Below, in pieces: positions 33,154 through 44,555 of a stretch of 64,000 bases of DNA; the stretch's first letter is position 1, and every line of letters begins with the position of its first letter. Below the pieces are notes generated by a model. That model was not told where the DNA came from, searched no databases, and saw only the letters and a program-made list of their open reading frames with translations. The position numbers and the translations under genes are program-made. The DNA comes from Thermus hydrothermalis (GTDB lineage: Bacteria; Deinococcota; Deinococci; Deinococcales; Thermaceae): contig NZ_JAKTNT010000015.1 in NCBI RefSeq assembly GCF_022760925.1, positions 1 to 64,000 of the forward strand, given 5' to 3'.

Positions 33154-35295
33154 ATGCCCCTTGGGGTGCGCCTCTTAAGGGCCTCCGTTATCCTCCTGCT
33201 CCTCCTCGCCTTCCTAGACCTCCGCCTGCCCCTAAAGGGGCGGGTGGTTTACCTATTGGATTTCTCCCCTTCCGCCCGGGAAAGCGTCTTCGCCGCGGCG
33301 GAAAGGCTTCCTAGGGACGGGGTCTATTTGGCCTTTGCCGAAAGGGTGGCGCGGCTTCCGGGCCCCACGGCGAGGCGGCTGGACCTAGGGGAGGGGACGG
33401 AGGTGCAGGGGGCTTTGGCGGAGGCCTTGCGCCTGGGGGCGGACCGGGTGGTCCTGGTTTCCGATGGGCTTTTCCCCCCCGTGCCCTCCCCCCTTCCCCT
33501 GGATGCGGTGTACGTGCTCCCAAGGCCCTTCGTGGCCCTTCGCCTCCTCCCCCCGCCCTTTCCCCTCCTGGGGGAGACGGTGGGGGTGCGGGTGGTCCTC
33601 GAGGCCCCCTTGCCCGCCGAGGTGCGGCTTAGGGTGGAGGGGCCGGGGGGCACGTGGGAGCGGGCGCTCAGGGTGGAGGGGCGGGTGGCCTTCACCTACA
33701 CCTTTCCCCTTTTGGAGGAAGGGGAGGTGCGGGCGGAGGCGGTGGGGCCCTGGGGGCGGAGCGCGGCCAGGGTGGAGGTGGCCCCCCAGGACCGGGCGAG
33801 GGCCTTGGTCCTGGGCGACCCCGCGTTGGCCCGCTACCTCGAGGCCCAGGGCTTCCAGGTGGAGGAAGGCCCTTTCCGGCTTCCCCTGGAGGCGGACCTG
33901 GTGGCGGTGGGCCTTGGGGTCTTGGACCTGCCCGAGGGGGCGCCGGAGGCCCTTAGGGACTACCTCCGCCGGGGCGGGGGCCTCCTCTTCACCGCCACCC
34001 CCAAGGGGCTTTTCTTCGGGGGCTGGGACCGGGCGATGCCCGAGGAGCTTCCCCTGAAGCCCCTGGGGCGGCAAGGGGCGGCCTTGGTCCTGCTCCTGGA
34101 CGTTTCCGGGAGCATGGAGGGGGAGAAGCTCGCCCTGGCGGTGGCGGCGGCCCTGGAGCTCGTGCAAAGCGCCGCCCCCGAGGATTACCTGGGGGTGGTG
34201 GCCTTCGCCTCGGGGCATCGGGTCCTCTTCCCCCCGAGGCCCATGACGGACCGGGCCAAAAAGGAGGCGGAACGCCTCCTCCTCTCCCTAAGGGCGGGCG
34301 GGGGCACGGTGCTGGGCGGGGCCCTGCGGGAGGCGGTGGGGCTCTTGCGGGGGGTCCCCGTGGCCCGCAAGGGGATCTTGGTCCTCACGGATGGCCTCGT
34401 TTCTGACCCCAAAGAGCCCCTCCTGGCCCTGGCGGAGGGGGCGGGGGCGGAGGTTTCCGCCATCGCCTTGGGGGAGGATGCGGACCACGACTTTTTGGAG
34501 GCGCTTTCCCGGCGGGGCGGGGGCCGCTTCTACCGGGCGGCCACGGCCCGGGAGCTTCCCCGGCTTTTCCTCAAGGAGGGGCAGGAGGTCTTCGGGAAGG
34601 AGGCGGTGGAGGGGCGGTTTCCCGTGGAGGCGCTTCCCCACCCCCTCACGGAGGGCTTCCTTTTCCCGCCCCTTTCCGTCCTCCTCCCGGCAAGGGCCGA
34701 GCCCTGGGCCGAGGTGCTCCTAAAAAGCGGGGAGCGGGCGGTGCTCGCCGTGGGGGAGCGGGGCGAGGGGCGGGTGGCGGCCCTGGCCACGGACCTTTCC
34801 CGCTCCTGGCGGGACTTTGAGGGGGCTTCCGCCTTCCTTGGGGGGCTCGCCCGGTACCTGGCGGGCACGGGGCGGGCCCTCGCCCTCTACGCCTACCCCG
34901 AGGGGGAAGGGGTGCGGGTGGTGGCCCTGGGGCGGCTCGAGGCCCCGAGGCTTCTGACGGGCGGCGCGGAAACCCCCATGGTGCCCACGGGGCCTTTGCG
35001 CTTTGAGGCCCGCGTGGCGGGTCCCGGGGTTCTCCTGGACGGGAAGCGCCGCATCCCCTTGGCCGTTCCCCTTCCCGGGGAGTGGACGCCCAGGGACGGG
35101 GCGGCCACCCTCAGGGCCATGGCGGAGGCGAGCGGCGGGCGGCTTCTGGCCCTGGAGGAGGTGGGCAGGCCCCCTCCTAGGCCCCTTCCCCTAAGGCCCT
35201 ACCTCCTGTGGGCGGCTCTTCTCCTCTTCCTCCTGGAGCGGGTTTGGGAGGCCCGGGTGAGCCGGGGCACACTTTCCCAAGGCGCCCTCGGTTAG
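33154..35295 (+). CDS. Membrane protein with von Willebrand factor A domain
   Basis: A 713-residue protein with an N-terminal helix (residues ~9-25) and a C-terminal helix (~682-700). A first, degenerate VWA-like fold (VVYLLDFSPSARES to VVLVSDGLF) spans ~30-110. A middle region with an Ig-like stretch and a glutamine-amidotransferase-like segment (ALVLGDPALARYLE, LRDYLRRGGGLLFT) follows. The main VWA domain starts near residue 315 with an intact metal site DVSGSMEG and the later LVLTDGLVSD. A second amidotransferase-like beta part precedes the C-terminal helix. This layout occurs in large bacterial VWA membrane proteins of unknown role. It may be expressed from the rib operon by read-through. 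Confidence 0.8.
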   Translation: MPLGVRLLRASVILLLLLAFLDLRLPLKGRVVYLLDFSPSARESVFAAAERLPRDGVYLAFAERVARLPGPTARRLDLGEGTEVQGALAEALRLGADRVVLVSDGLFPPVPSPLPLDAVYVLPRPFVALRLLPPPFPLLGETVGVRVVLEAPLPAEVRLRVEGPGGTWERALRVEGRVAFTYTFPLLEEGEVRAEAVGPWGRSAARVEVAPQDRARALVLGDPALARYLEAQGFQVEEGPFRLPLEADLVAVGLGVLDLPEGAPEALRDYLRRGGGLLFTATPKGLFFGGWDRAMPEELPLKPLGRQGAALVLLLDVSGSMEGEKLALAVAAALELVQSAAPEDYLGVVAFASGHRVLFPPRPMTDRAKKEAERLLLSLRAGGGTVLGGALREAVGLLRGVPVARKGILVLTDGLVSDPKEPLLALAEGAGAEVSAIALGEDADHDFLEALSRRGGGRFYRAATARELPRLFLKEGQEVFGKEAVEGRFPVEALPHPLTEGFLFPPLSVLLPARAEPWAEVLLKSGERAVLAVGERGEGRVAALATDLSRSWRDFEGASAFLGGLARYLAGTGRALALYAYPEGEGVRVVALGRLEAPRLLTGGAETPMVPTGPLRFEARVAGPGVLLDGKRRIPLAVPLPGEWTPRDGAATLRAMAEASGGRLLALEEVGRPPPRPLPLRPYLLWAALLLFLLERVWEARVSRGTLSQGALG

Positions 35296-35317
35296 CCTGG
35301 CGGCGAAGGGGGTCAGT

Positions 35318-36235
35318 ATGGACCGCAGGCGGTTTATCGGCCTTTCTGGTGGGTTTCTCTTGGCGGCGGGGTTTGCCCCCGCCTGGGGCCAGGGGCGGCC
35401 TCCCAAGGGGGTGAACGGGGGCGGGTTTTACCGCTTCGCCCTAGGGCGGATGGCCGTCACCATTCTCTCCGATGGCCAGTCGGCCCCGGGGCCCCTTCTC
35501 CCCAACTGGGGGGCGAACCCCGAGCTCCAGGGGGAGTTCCGGCGCGTGCTCCAGGAGCACTTCCTCAACCCGGACGCCACCCGCAACAACTTCAACCCCG
35601 TCCTCCTGGACCTGGGGGAGGCGAGGCTCTTGGTGGACACGGGCCGGGGGGTGGGGGCTGGGGGGAGGCTTCTTGCGCACCTGGAGCTCGCCGGCTACGC
35701 CCCCGAGGACATCACCCACGTCTTCCTCACCCACGGCCACCCCGACCACATCGGGGGGCTGGTGGACGAAAGGGGGCGGCCGGCCTTCCCCCAGGCGGTC
35801 CACCTCATGGGCCGGGTGGACCTGGACTACTGGCTCAAGAACCCCTCCCAGGCGGTGGAGCGGGCCCTCTTTCCCTTGCGGGACCGCATCCGGCCCGTGG
35901 AGGACGGGGAGGAGATCCTCCCTGGGGTAAGGGCCGTGGCCTCCTTCGGCCACACCCCGGGGCACATGAGCCTCGAGGCCACCTCCGAGGGGAAAACCCT
36001 CTTCCTCTTCGGGGACGCCGCCGGGCACTACCTCCTCTCCTTGCGCTTTCCCCAGGCCTACCTCGGCTTTGACATGGACAAGGCGGAGGTGGTGCGCACC
36101 CGGGCCCGGCTTTTTAGGAAGGTGAGCGAGGAGAAAAGCCTCATCACCGCCTACCACTTCCCCTGGCCCGCCCTGGGGTACATCCGCCGGGAAGGGGAGG
36201 GGTATGCCTTCGTCCCCGCCTTCTTTGAGTTCTAA
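35318..36235 (+). CDS. Tat-exported metallo-beta-lactamase-fold hydrolase
   Basis: A 305-residue MBL-fold protein. The N-terminus MDRRRFIGLSGGFLLAAGFAPAWG is a twin-arginine signal, so it is exported folded with its metals. The metal motif is HVFLTHGHPDHIGG, followed by HTPGHMSL and FGDAAGH, giving the binuclear ligand set. Fold members include lactonases, phosphodiesterases and others; the substrate cannot be read. Starts 22 bases after the VWA gene. An AT-rich inverted repeat follows its stop. Confidence 0.85.
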   Translation: MDRRRFIGLSGGFLLAAGFAPAWGQGRPPKGVNGGGFYRFALGRMAVTILSDGQSAPGPLLPNWGANPELQGEFRRVLQEHFLNPDATRNNFNPVLLDLGEARLLVDTGRGVGAGGRLLAHLELAGYAPEDITHVFLTHGHPDHIGGLVDERGRPAFPQAVHLMGRVDLDYWLKNPSQAVERALFPLRDRIRPVEDGEEILPGVRAVASFGHTPGHMSLEATSEGKTLFLFGDAAGHYLLSLRFPQAYLGFDMDKAEVVRTRARLFRKVSEEKSLITAYHFPWPALGYIRREGEGYAFVPAFFEF

Positions 36236-36283
36236 TGTGCAAAAATCACATGGGCAACAGGGAAGGGGGCCTAGGCTAAGGCC

Positions 36284-36661
36284 ATGTTCCACTGGGACGA
36301 TGACCTGGAGCGCCGCATGCGGGCGGAGTTGGCGCGGCGCGAAATGTGGGAGAAGCCCCTGAGGGAGGAGATTGACAGGTTACGCCTGGAGGTGTTGCGG
36401 CTCAAAGAGCTGGTCCGGCACCTGCAAGGGGACAGGGAAGCCCTCCGGTGGCAGGTGCGGGAGATCTTCCTGGGGCGCGCTTTCCCCGAGGAGGAGCTCC
36501 TTTGGGCCAAGAGGGTCCTGGAGGAAGCCTGGCTGGAGCTTAGCCTCATGGGCTCGGAGCGGGCCTCCGAGGTGAGCCAGCTCATCCACCATCTGGAGCG
36601 GATTTGGAACGCCCGAAATCCTCGCCGATCTGTATCAAAACCGCCTCCCCCCGAACCGTGA
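36284..36661 (+). CDS. Small coiled-coil protein, unknown function
   Basis: A 125-residue, highly charged protein. Residues ~5-55 form a heptad-like coiled coil (EEIDRLRLEVLRLKELVRHLQ), and the rest is helical apart from a Pro-rich end. No catalytic motif. TAGGCT at 36272-36277 lies six bases before the ATG, with AAGGCC between. Its last 80 bases overlap the convergent thioesterase gene. I do not recognise the family. Confidence 0.65.
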   Translation: MFHWDDDLERRMRAELARREMWEKPLREEIDRLRLEVLRLKELVRHLQGDREALRWQVREIFLGRAFPEEELLWAKRVLEEAWLELSLMGSERASEVSQLIHHLERIWNARNPRRSVSKPPPPEP

Positions 36662-37070
36662 GGGTCCCCTCGGCGTAAAGCTCCGTTTCCACCACCACCT
36701 TCTTGCCCTTGACCTCCTTGGGCCTGCCCACCAGGAGGAGCTCGGGGCCCAGGGGGGTGGGCTTCAGGTAGTCCACCTTGAGGCTTGCGGTGACGAAGCG
36801 CAAGGGGTGGGCCTCGAGGCTAAGCCCTTCCGCCGCCGCCTTGGCTGCGGCGGCGGTGGCGGTGGAGTGGCAGTCCACCAGGGAAGCGAGAAGCCCCCCG
36901 TAGACGAAGCCAGGGATGGCGGTGTGGTGGGGGTTTGGGGTGAAGCGGGTTTCGCTTTCCCCCTTTTCCCCGCGCCAATAGGTCTTGATGTGGAGGCCGT
37001 GGGCGTTGAGGTAGCCGCACCCGTAGCAGTGGGCCCACTCCGGGGGGTAGTAGAGCTGGATGGCCTTCAT
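36582..37070 (-). CDS. Hotdog-fold thioesterase
   Basis: A 162-residue PaaI/YigI-like thioesterase. The core helix is [23 protein letters not shown], where Gly-Gly and Asp-Cys match the active-site region, followed by [16 protein letters not shown]. The cysteine pair in [13 protein letters not shown] near the start is typical of a subgroup. The ATG overlaps the stop of the mutase small subunit (ATGA), so it belongs to the mcm operon and may hydrolyse an acyl-CoA of that pathway; this is inferred. Confidence 0.85.
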   Translation of the reverse strand: MKAIQLYYPPEWAHCYGCGYLNAHGLHIKTYWRGEKGESETRFTPNPHHTAIPGFVYGGLLASLVDCHSTATAAAAKAAAEGLSLEAHPLRFVTASLKVDYLKPTPLGPELLLVGRPKEVKGKKVVVETELYAEGTLTVRGEAVLIQIGEDFGRSKSAPDGG

Positions 37071-37495
37071 CCGAGCCCCTGGGCCCGCCAGCGTTCGGGC
37101 ACCGCTTGCCGGAGAAAGTCCACGATGTCCTGGGTGCTGGTGCCGGGGCCGAAAACCGCCGCCACCCCGAGCTCCTTGAGCTTGGGCACGTCCTCGTCGG
37201 GGATGATGCCGCCCCCGAAAAGCAGGATGTCCGAGGCCCCTTGCTCCTCCAAAAGCCGCTTCACCTCGCGGAAGTAGTGCATGTGGGCCCCGGAGAGGAT
37301 GGAAAGTCCAATGGCGTCCACGTCCTCCTGGATGGCGGCGGAGACGATCATCTCAGGGGTCTGGCGGAGCCCCGTGTAGATCACCTCCATCCCCGCATCC
37401 CGCAGGGCCCGGGCCACCACCTTGGCCCCCCGGTCGTGCCCGTCCAAGCCCGGTTTGGCGATGAGTACCCGTATGCGCCGGTCCACGCCTTGCAT
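37067..37495 (-). CDS. mcmA2: Methylmalonyl-CoA mutase, cobalamin-binding subunit
   Basis: A 142-residue B12-binding domain as a separate chain. The cobalamin motif is [15 protein letters not shown] (DxHxxG), followed by LSILSGAH and [10 protein letters not shown]. It pairs with the large catalytic chain encoded just upstream to interconvert (R)-methylmalonyl-CoA and succinyl-CoA. A separate small subunit is the arrangement known in archaea and Thermus. Ten bases separate it from the large subunit gene. Confidence 0.95.
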   Translation of the reverse strand: MQGVDRRIRVLIAKPGLDGHDRGAKVVARALRDAGMEVIYTGLRQTPEMIVSAAIQEDVDAIGLSILSGAHMHYFREVKRLLEEQGASDILLFGGGIIPDEDVPKLKELGVAAVFGPGTSTQDIVDFLRQAVPERWRAQGLG

Positions 37496-37505
37496 CCTAA
37501 ACCTC

Positions 37506-39161
<1,656 letters not shown>

Positions 39162-39215
39162 GGGCCCTCCCTTTACCCTAAAGTTTACGCTTTTTTGCGC
39201 TAGGGGAAAAGGGCG

Positions 39216-40082
39216 TTATGCCTGGCGTTCGCTTTCCGGCTCCACGTGGATGGTGACCACCAGGCCCGGCATCTCCTTCTCCAGGGCCCGCTCCAGCTCG
39301 TCGCAAAGGCGGTGGGCCTCCTCCACGCTCATCCTGCCCGGCACCACCAGGTGGAACTCCAAAAAGCTCTTGGGCCCGGCCCGTCGGGTCTTTATGTCGT
39401 GCACTTCCAGGGCCCGCCCCCTCAGGTGGGCCTGGATCACCCCCTGGATCCGCTCCACCTCCTCGGGGGAAAGCCCCTCGTCCATGAGCCCCCCCACGGA
39501 CTGCCGCACCAGGCGGAAGCCCATGAGGAGGATGTTCCCCGCCACCAGGAGGGCCAAGAGGGGGTCCAGAACCCAAAACCCCGTGGCCCAGGCGAGCCCC
39601 ACCCCCGCCAGGACCCCCAAGGAGGTGAGGACGTCGGAAAACACGTGGTACCCGTCGGCGGTGAGGGCGGGGGAGCGGTGGCGGCGTCCCTCCCGGAGGA
39701 GGAAGTAGGCGAGAAGGCCGTTCAAGCCTGCGGCCAAGAGGCTCACGCCAAGCCCTGGGCCCAGGCCCTCGAGGGGCACGGGCCTAAGGAGGCGGGGGAG
39801 CGCCTCCTTGGCGATGAGAAGCGCCGCCCCCACCACCAAGACCCCCTCCAGCACGGCGGAGAAGTACTCCGCCTTGGTGTGGCCGAAGGGGTGGGTTTCG
39901 TCCGGGGGCTTCTGCGCCAGGCGGATGGCCAGGAGGGCGGCCAGGGCGGCGGCCACGTTCACCGTGGACTCCAGGGCGTCGGAGAGGAGGGCCACGGAGC
40001 CCGTGAGGAGGTAGGCCAGGGCCTTGAGCCCCAGGACCAGGAGGGCCACCGCAAAGCTCACCCAGGCGGCCCGTTCCGCCAC
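39216..40082 (-). CDS. Cation diffusion facilitator family transporter
   Basis: A 288-residue divalent metal exporter. Six membrane helices fill residues ~5-200, with the transport-site motifs LLSDALESTVN (Asp) and ADGYHVFSDVLTSLGV (His/Asp). The cytoplasmic C-terminal domain (~205-285) has HDIKTRRAG and VVTIHVEPE. A zinc/cadmium-type substrate is probable by family, and Thermus has a characterised member (CzrB). Start is GTG, one base after the lysS stop, so it is co-transcribed with lysS and gfh1. Confidence 0.9.
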   Translation of the reverse strand: MAERAAWVSFAVALLVLGLKALAYLLTGSVALLSDALESTVNVAAALAALLAIRLAQKPPDETHPFGHTKAEYFSAVLEGVLVVGAALLIAKEALPRLLRPVPLEGLGPGLGVSLLAAGLNGLLAYFLLREGRRHRSPALTADGYHVFSDVLTSLGVLAGVGLAWATGFWVLDPLLALLVAGNILLMGFRLVRQSVGGLMDEGLSPEEVERIQGVIQAHLRGRALEVHDIKTRRAGPKSFLEFHLVVPGRMSVEEAHRLCDELERALEKEMPGLVVTIHVEPESERQA

Positions 40083-40083
40083 C

Positions 40084-42026
<1,943 letters not shown>

Positions 42027-42089
42027 AGCTCACCTCGTAAGTCATGGAGGCCGGCCAAAGCCGACCTCCTTGGCCCAAGGGCCCCCTTC

Positions 42090-42452
42090 TCAGGTGAGTA
42101 TACCCCGAAGGAGGATTTCCCTCAAACGTTCCGGCTCGGCGTGGCTGGCGCAGGAGGCGGTGTCCAGGCAAAGGACCAGGTAGCGGAGGTGGGTGTCCTT
42201 GCCCCCCACCGGGTGGCGGAAAAAGCCGAGGGCGCTTCCCGAGAGGTGGCGGCGGCAGGCTTCGCACACCTGGGGGCCATGGGCGGTGCCGGGGAGGGGT
42301 TCCAGTTCCAGCCGGAGCTCCGGGGGGCCCTTCTCCAGGATCACCACCCGGCCTTCCGCATCCCGGTAGTAGAGGATCTCCCCCAAGGGGAGGAGTTCAG
42401 GGGAGGTTCCTGGAAAGAGCTCCAGGATCATCTCCCGCTCTTCGTGGTCCAT
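42090..42452 (-). CDS. Protein with treble-clef-like zinc motif, unknown function
   Basis: A 120-residue protein. Two CxxC-type half sites, VCEACRRH and LCLDTASC, flank about 30 residues (GSALGFFRHPVGG...), resembling the C-terminal treble-clef domain of FBP-type proteins that bind elongation factor G in some bacteria. The N-terminal half is a small acidic alpha/beta region without a recognised motif. The gene follows dgkA by four bases on the same strand. The FBP similarity is from pattern only. Confidence 0.6.
   Translation of the reverse strand: MDHEEREMILELFPGTSPELLPLGEILYYRDAEGRVVILEKGPPELRLELEPLPGTAHGPQVCEACRRHLSGSALGFFRHPVGGKDTHLRYLVLCLDTASCASHAEPERLREILLRGILT
42097..42125 (-). promoter_or_regulatory. 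Promoter of gfh1-lysS
   Basis: Minus-strand TTGAGG (42120-42125), 17-base spacer, TATACT (42097-42102). The leader of about 60 bases contains a hairpin at 42046-42069 (stem GGAGGCCGGC/GCCGACCTCC with one mismatch). Confidence 0.65.
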
Positions 42453-42456
42453 GGCC

Positions 42457-42804
42457 TTAGCTTAGCCCAAGGCGGGCGAGAAGGGGGGGTAGGAAAAGCC
42501 ATAGCCCCGCGAGGAAGGCAAAGAGGCTCGCCAGGAGGACCGCCGCCGCCGCCGTGTCCTTCGCCCGCTTGGCCAGGGGGTGGTAGACGGGGCTTGCCAG
42601 GTCGGTGAGGGCCTCGAGGGCCGTGTTCACGAGCTCCAAGGAGAGGACCAGGGCGGTTAGGAGGAGGACGGGCACCAGGTTCACCCCAAGCCAAAGGGAG
42701 AGGCCCACCGCCAGAAGGCCCAAAAGGACCTCTATGCGAAAGTTCCGCTGCACCCGCCAGGCGTAGACCACGCCCTCCCAGGCGTAGCCGAAGGAGCGCG
42801 CCAC
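42457..42804 (-). CDS. dgkA: Diacylglycerol/undecaprenol kinase family protein
   Basis: A 115-residue membrane kinase with three helices. The family motifs are ARSFGYAWEG at the start, ELVNTALEALTD in the second region and AKDTAAAAVLLAS in the third. The Gram-positive-type members phosphorylate undecaprenol, recycling the lipid carrier for cell-wall synthesis. I use the GTG at 42804, which begins the conserved region; the longer frame lies in ybeY. It is placed after phoH-ybeY, as in many bacteria. Confidence 0.88.
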   Translation of the reverse strand: MARSFGYAWEGVVYAWRVQRNFRIEVLLGLLAVGLSLWLGVNLVPVLLLTALVLSLELVNTALEALTDLASPVYHPLAKRAKDTAAAAVLLASLFAFLAGLWLFLPPLLARLGLS

Positions 42805-42809
42805 CCCCT

Positions 42810-43229
42810 TTAGAGGGCGAGGATCCTCTCTTGGACGCGGCGGAACCCTTCCCAATCCTCCTCCTTCTGGTGGTCGTGGCCCAAAAGGTGCCATAGCCCG
42901 TGGGCCGCCAAGACCAAGACCTCCTCCTCCAGGGAAGCGCCCCGGGCTTCCGCCTGGCGCCTGGCGGTGTCCAGGCTGATCCAGATGTCCCCCAGGTGGG
43001 GGGGGACAAAGGGGTCCCCGGGCTCGTAGTGGGGGAAGGAGAGGACGTCCGTGGCCTCGTCCTCCCCCCACCAGGCCCGCTTCAGGGCCCTAAGGCGGCG
43101 GTCCCCGCTGAGGATCACCGTCACCCCCTTGTCCCCCACGCCGAGCTCGGTCATGAGGGCCGCCAGCGCCCGGCGAAGCCGGGGCCTAAGGCCTTTGGGA
43201 GGGCGCTTATTGGCTACGATCGCCACCAC
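42810..43229 (-). CDS. ybeY: Endoribonuclease YbeY
   Basis: A 139-residue metal-dependent RNase for 16S rRNA 3' maturation and ribosome quality control. The zinc motif is HGLWHLLGHDH (HxxxHxxGHxH). LRALKRAWWGEDEATDVLSFP and LGDIWISLDTA are the other conserved blocks. GTG 43229 (or 43226) is used because family similarity begins directly after; this overlaps the phoH 3' end by 23 bp. Confidence 0.93.
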   Translation of the reverse strand: MVAIVANKRPPKGLRPRLRRALAALMTELGVGDKGVTVILSGDRRLRALKRAWWGEDEATDVLSFPHYEPGDPFVPPHLGDIWISLDTARRQAEARGASLEEEVLVLAAHGLWHLLGHDHQKEEDWEGFRRVQERILAL

Positions 43230-44202
43230 GCTCGGCTTCCTCGTAGGCCTTGATGATGCGGGCCACCAGGGGGTGGCGCACCACGTCGGACTCTTTGAAG
43301 TAGATAAAGGCGATGCCCTCAATCCCCTTGAGGATGCGGGTGGCCTCAATGAGGCCCGACTTCTGGTGCTTGGGCAGGTCAATCTGGGTCACGTCCCCCG
43401 TGATGACCATCTTGGAGGAGAAGCCCATGCGGGTGAGGAACATCTTCATCTGCTCGGGGGTGGTGTTTTGCGCCTCGTCCAGGATGATGAAGGCGTCGTT
43501 TAAGGTCCGTCCCCGCATGAAGGCCAGGGGGGCCACCTCAATGATGCCCGACTGCAGGTACTGTTCAAAGCGCTCGGCGTCAATCATGTCAAAGAGGGCG
43601 TCGTAAAGGGGCCGGAGGTAGGGGTCCACCTTGGCTTGGATGTCCCCGGGCAAAAAGCCCAGCTTCTCCCCCGCCTCCACCGCCGGCCGGGTGAGGACGA
43701 TGCGCTTCACCTTGCGGGCGCGGAGGTGGCTTACCGCCATGGCCACGGCCAAGTAGGTCTTCCCCGTGCCGGCGGGGCCGATGCCGAAGGTGATGTCGTG
43801 CTGGGCGATGGCTTCCACGTACCGCTTCTGGCCCGGGGTCTTGGGGCGAAGCCGCCCGGGAAGGCCGAGCTCCGTTTCCGGGGTGGTGGCCTGGTAAAGC
43901 CCCTCCCCCCCTTGCGCCAGGGCCACCGCCTGCTCCAGGGTGGGCTCGTCCAGCTCGGCCCCTTGCCTAAGGAGGGCGAGGAGGTCCCTAATGGACCGCT
44001 CGGCCACCGCCACCGCCTCGGGGTCGCCGGAAAGCTCCACCTGCTCCCCGCGCACCACAAGCCGAAGCCGCTCCCCGAAGGCCTCGCGGAAAAGGGCCCT
44101 AAGCTTCTTTAGGTTCTTGTCCGCATGGCCCAGGAAGGCCAGGGTTTCCTCGGGTTTTAGGGGGATCACAAGCCTTTGGGCTTCTTCAGGATTTCGTGCC
44201 AT
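43207..44202 (-). CDS. phoH: PhoH-like ATPase
   Basis: A 331-residue P-loop ATPase. An N-terminal KH-like part (residues 10-80) is followed by the ATPase with Walker A GPAGTGKTYLA, Walker B FIILDEAQNTTPEQ and sensor ITGDVTQIDLP. It is the usual partner of YbeY and is thought to work in RNA metabolism; its precise action is unsettled. The start ATG 44202 lies inside the preceding gene (37-bp overlap). Confidence 0.94.
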   Translation of the reverse strand: MARNPEEAQRLVIPLKPEETLAFLGHADKNLKKLRALFREAFGERLRLVVRGEQVELSGDPEAVAVAERSIRDLLALLRQGAELDEPTLEQAVALAQGGEGLYQATTPETELGLPGRLRPKTPGQKRYVEAIAQHDITFGIGPAGTGKTYLAVAMAVSHLRARKVKRIVLTRPAVEAGEKLGFLPGDIQAKVDPYLRPLYDALFDMIDAERFEQYLQSGIIEVAPLAFMRGRTLNDAFIILDEAQNTTPEQMKMFLTRMGFSSKMVITGDVTQIDLPKHQKSGLIEATRILKGIEGIAFIYFKESDVVRHPLVARIIKAYEEAERGGDRSQ

Positions 44203-44555
44203 ATCACCCCTTTGAGCAAGCTTTCCCGGTCCGTGGCGAGAAGGCGTTTCTTGGCGGGCTTTTCCCGCACTTCCTCCGCTATATCCTCCCGGAAGCGAAC
44301 CTCCAAGCGCTCCCGTCCCGGTGTTATGGTCCTTTCCAGGCTTTCCCCTTCCCGGGAGGGTGGGGGGCTTGGGGGCAGGGCGGGCTTGGGCTTCGGCCTG
44401 GGTTTGGGCCTGGCCTTGGGCCTAGGGGGCTCGGGCAGGGGCAGGTCCTCGGGGAAGACCGGCGGGGCCTGGGGGCTTCTCCGCAACCCCTGCAGGGCGG
44501 GGAGGACGATGAAGAAGAGGAGAAAGAGGAGGCCCAAAAGGTCGTCCAGGCTCAT
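44166..44555 (-). CDS. Small membrane protein with Pro/Lys-rich linker
   Basis: A 129-residue protein. A single N-terminal membrane helix ([19 protein letters not shown]) is followed by about 30 residues of Pro-Lys-Arg repeats ([20 protein letters not shown]) and a basic C-terminal helical part ([17 protein letters not shown]). No family recognised. The start overlaps the floA stop by four bases and its end overlaps phoH, so it is embedded in the nfeD-floA-phoH transcription unit and probably works at the membrane with flotillin. Confidence 0.7.
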   Translation of the reverse strand: MSLDDLLGLLFLLFFIVLPALQGLRRSPQAPPVFPEDLPLPEPPRPKARPKPRPKPKPALPPSPPPSREGESLERTITPGRERLEVRFREDIAEEVREKPAKKRLLATDRESLLKGVIWHEILKKPKGL

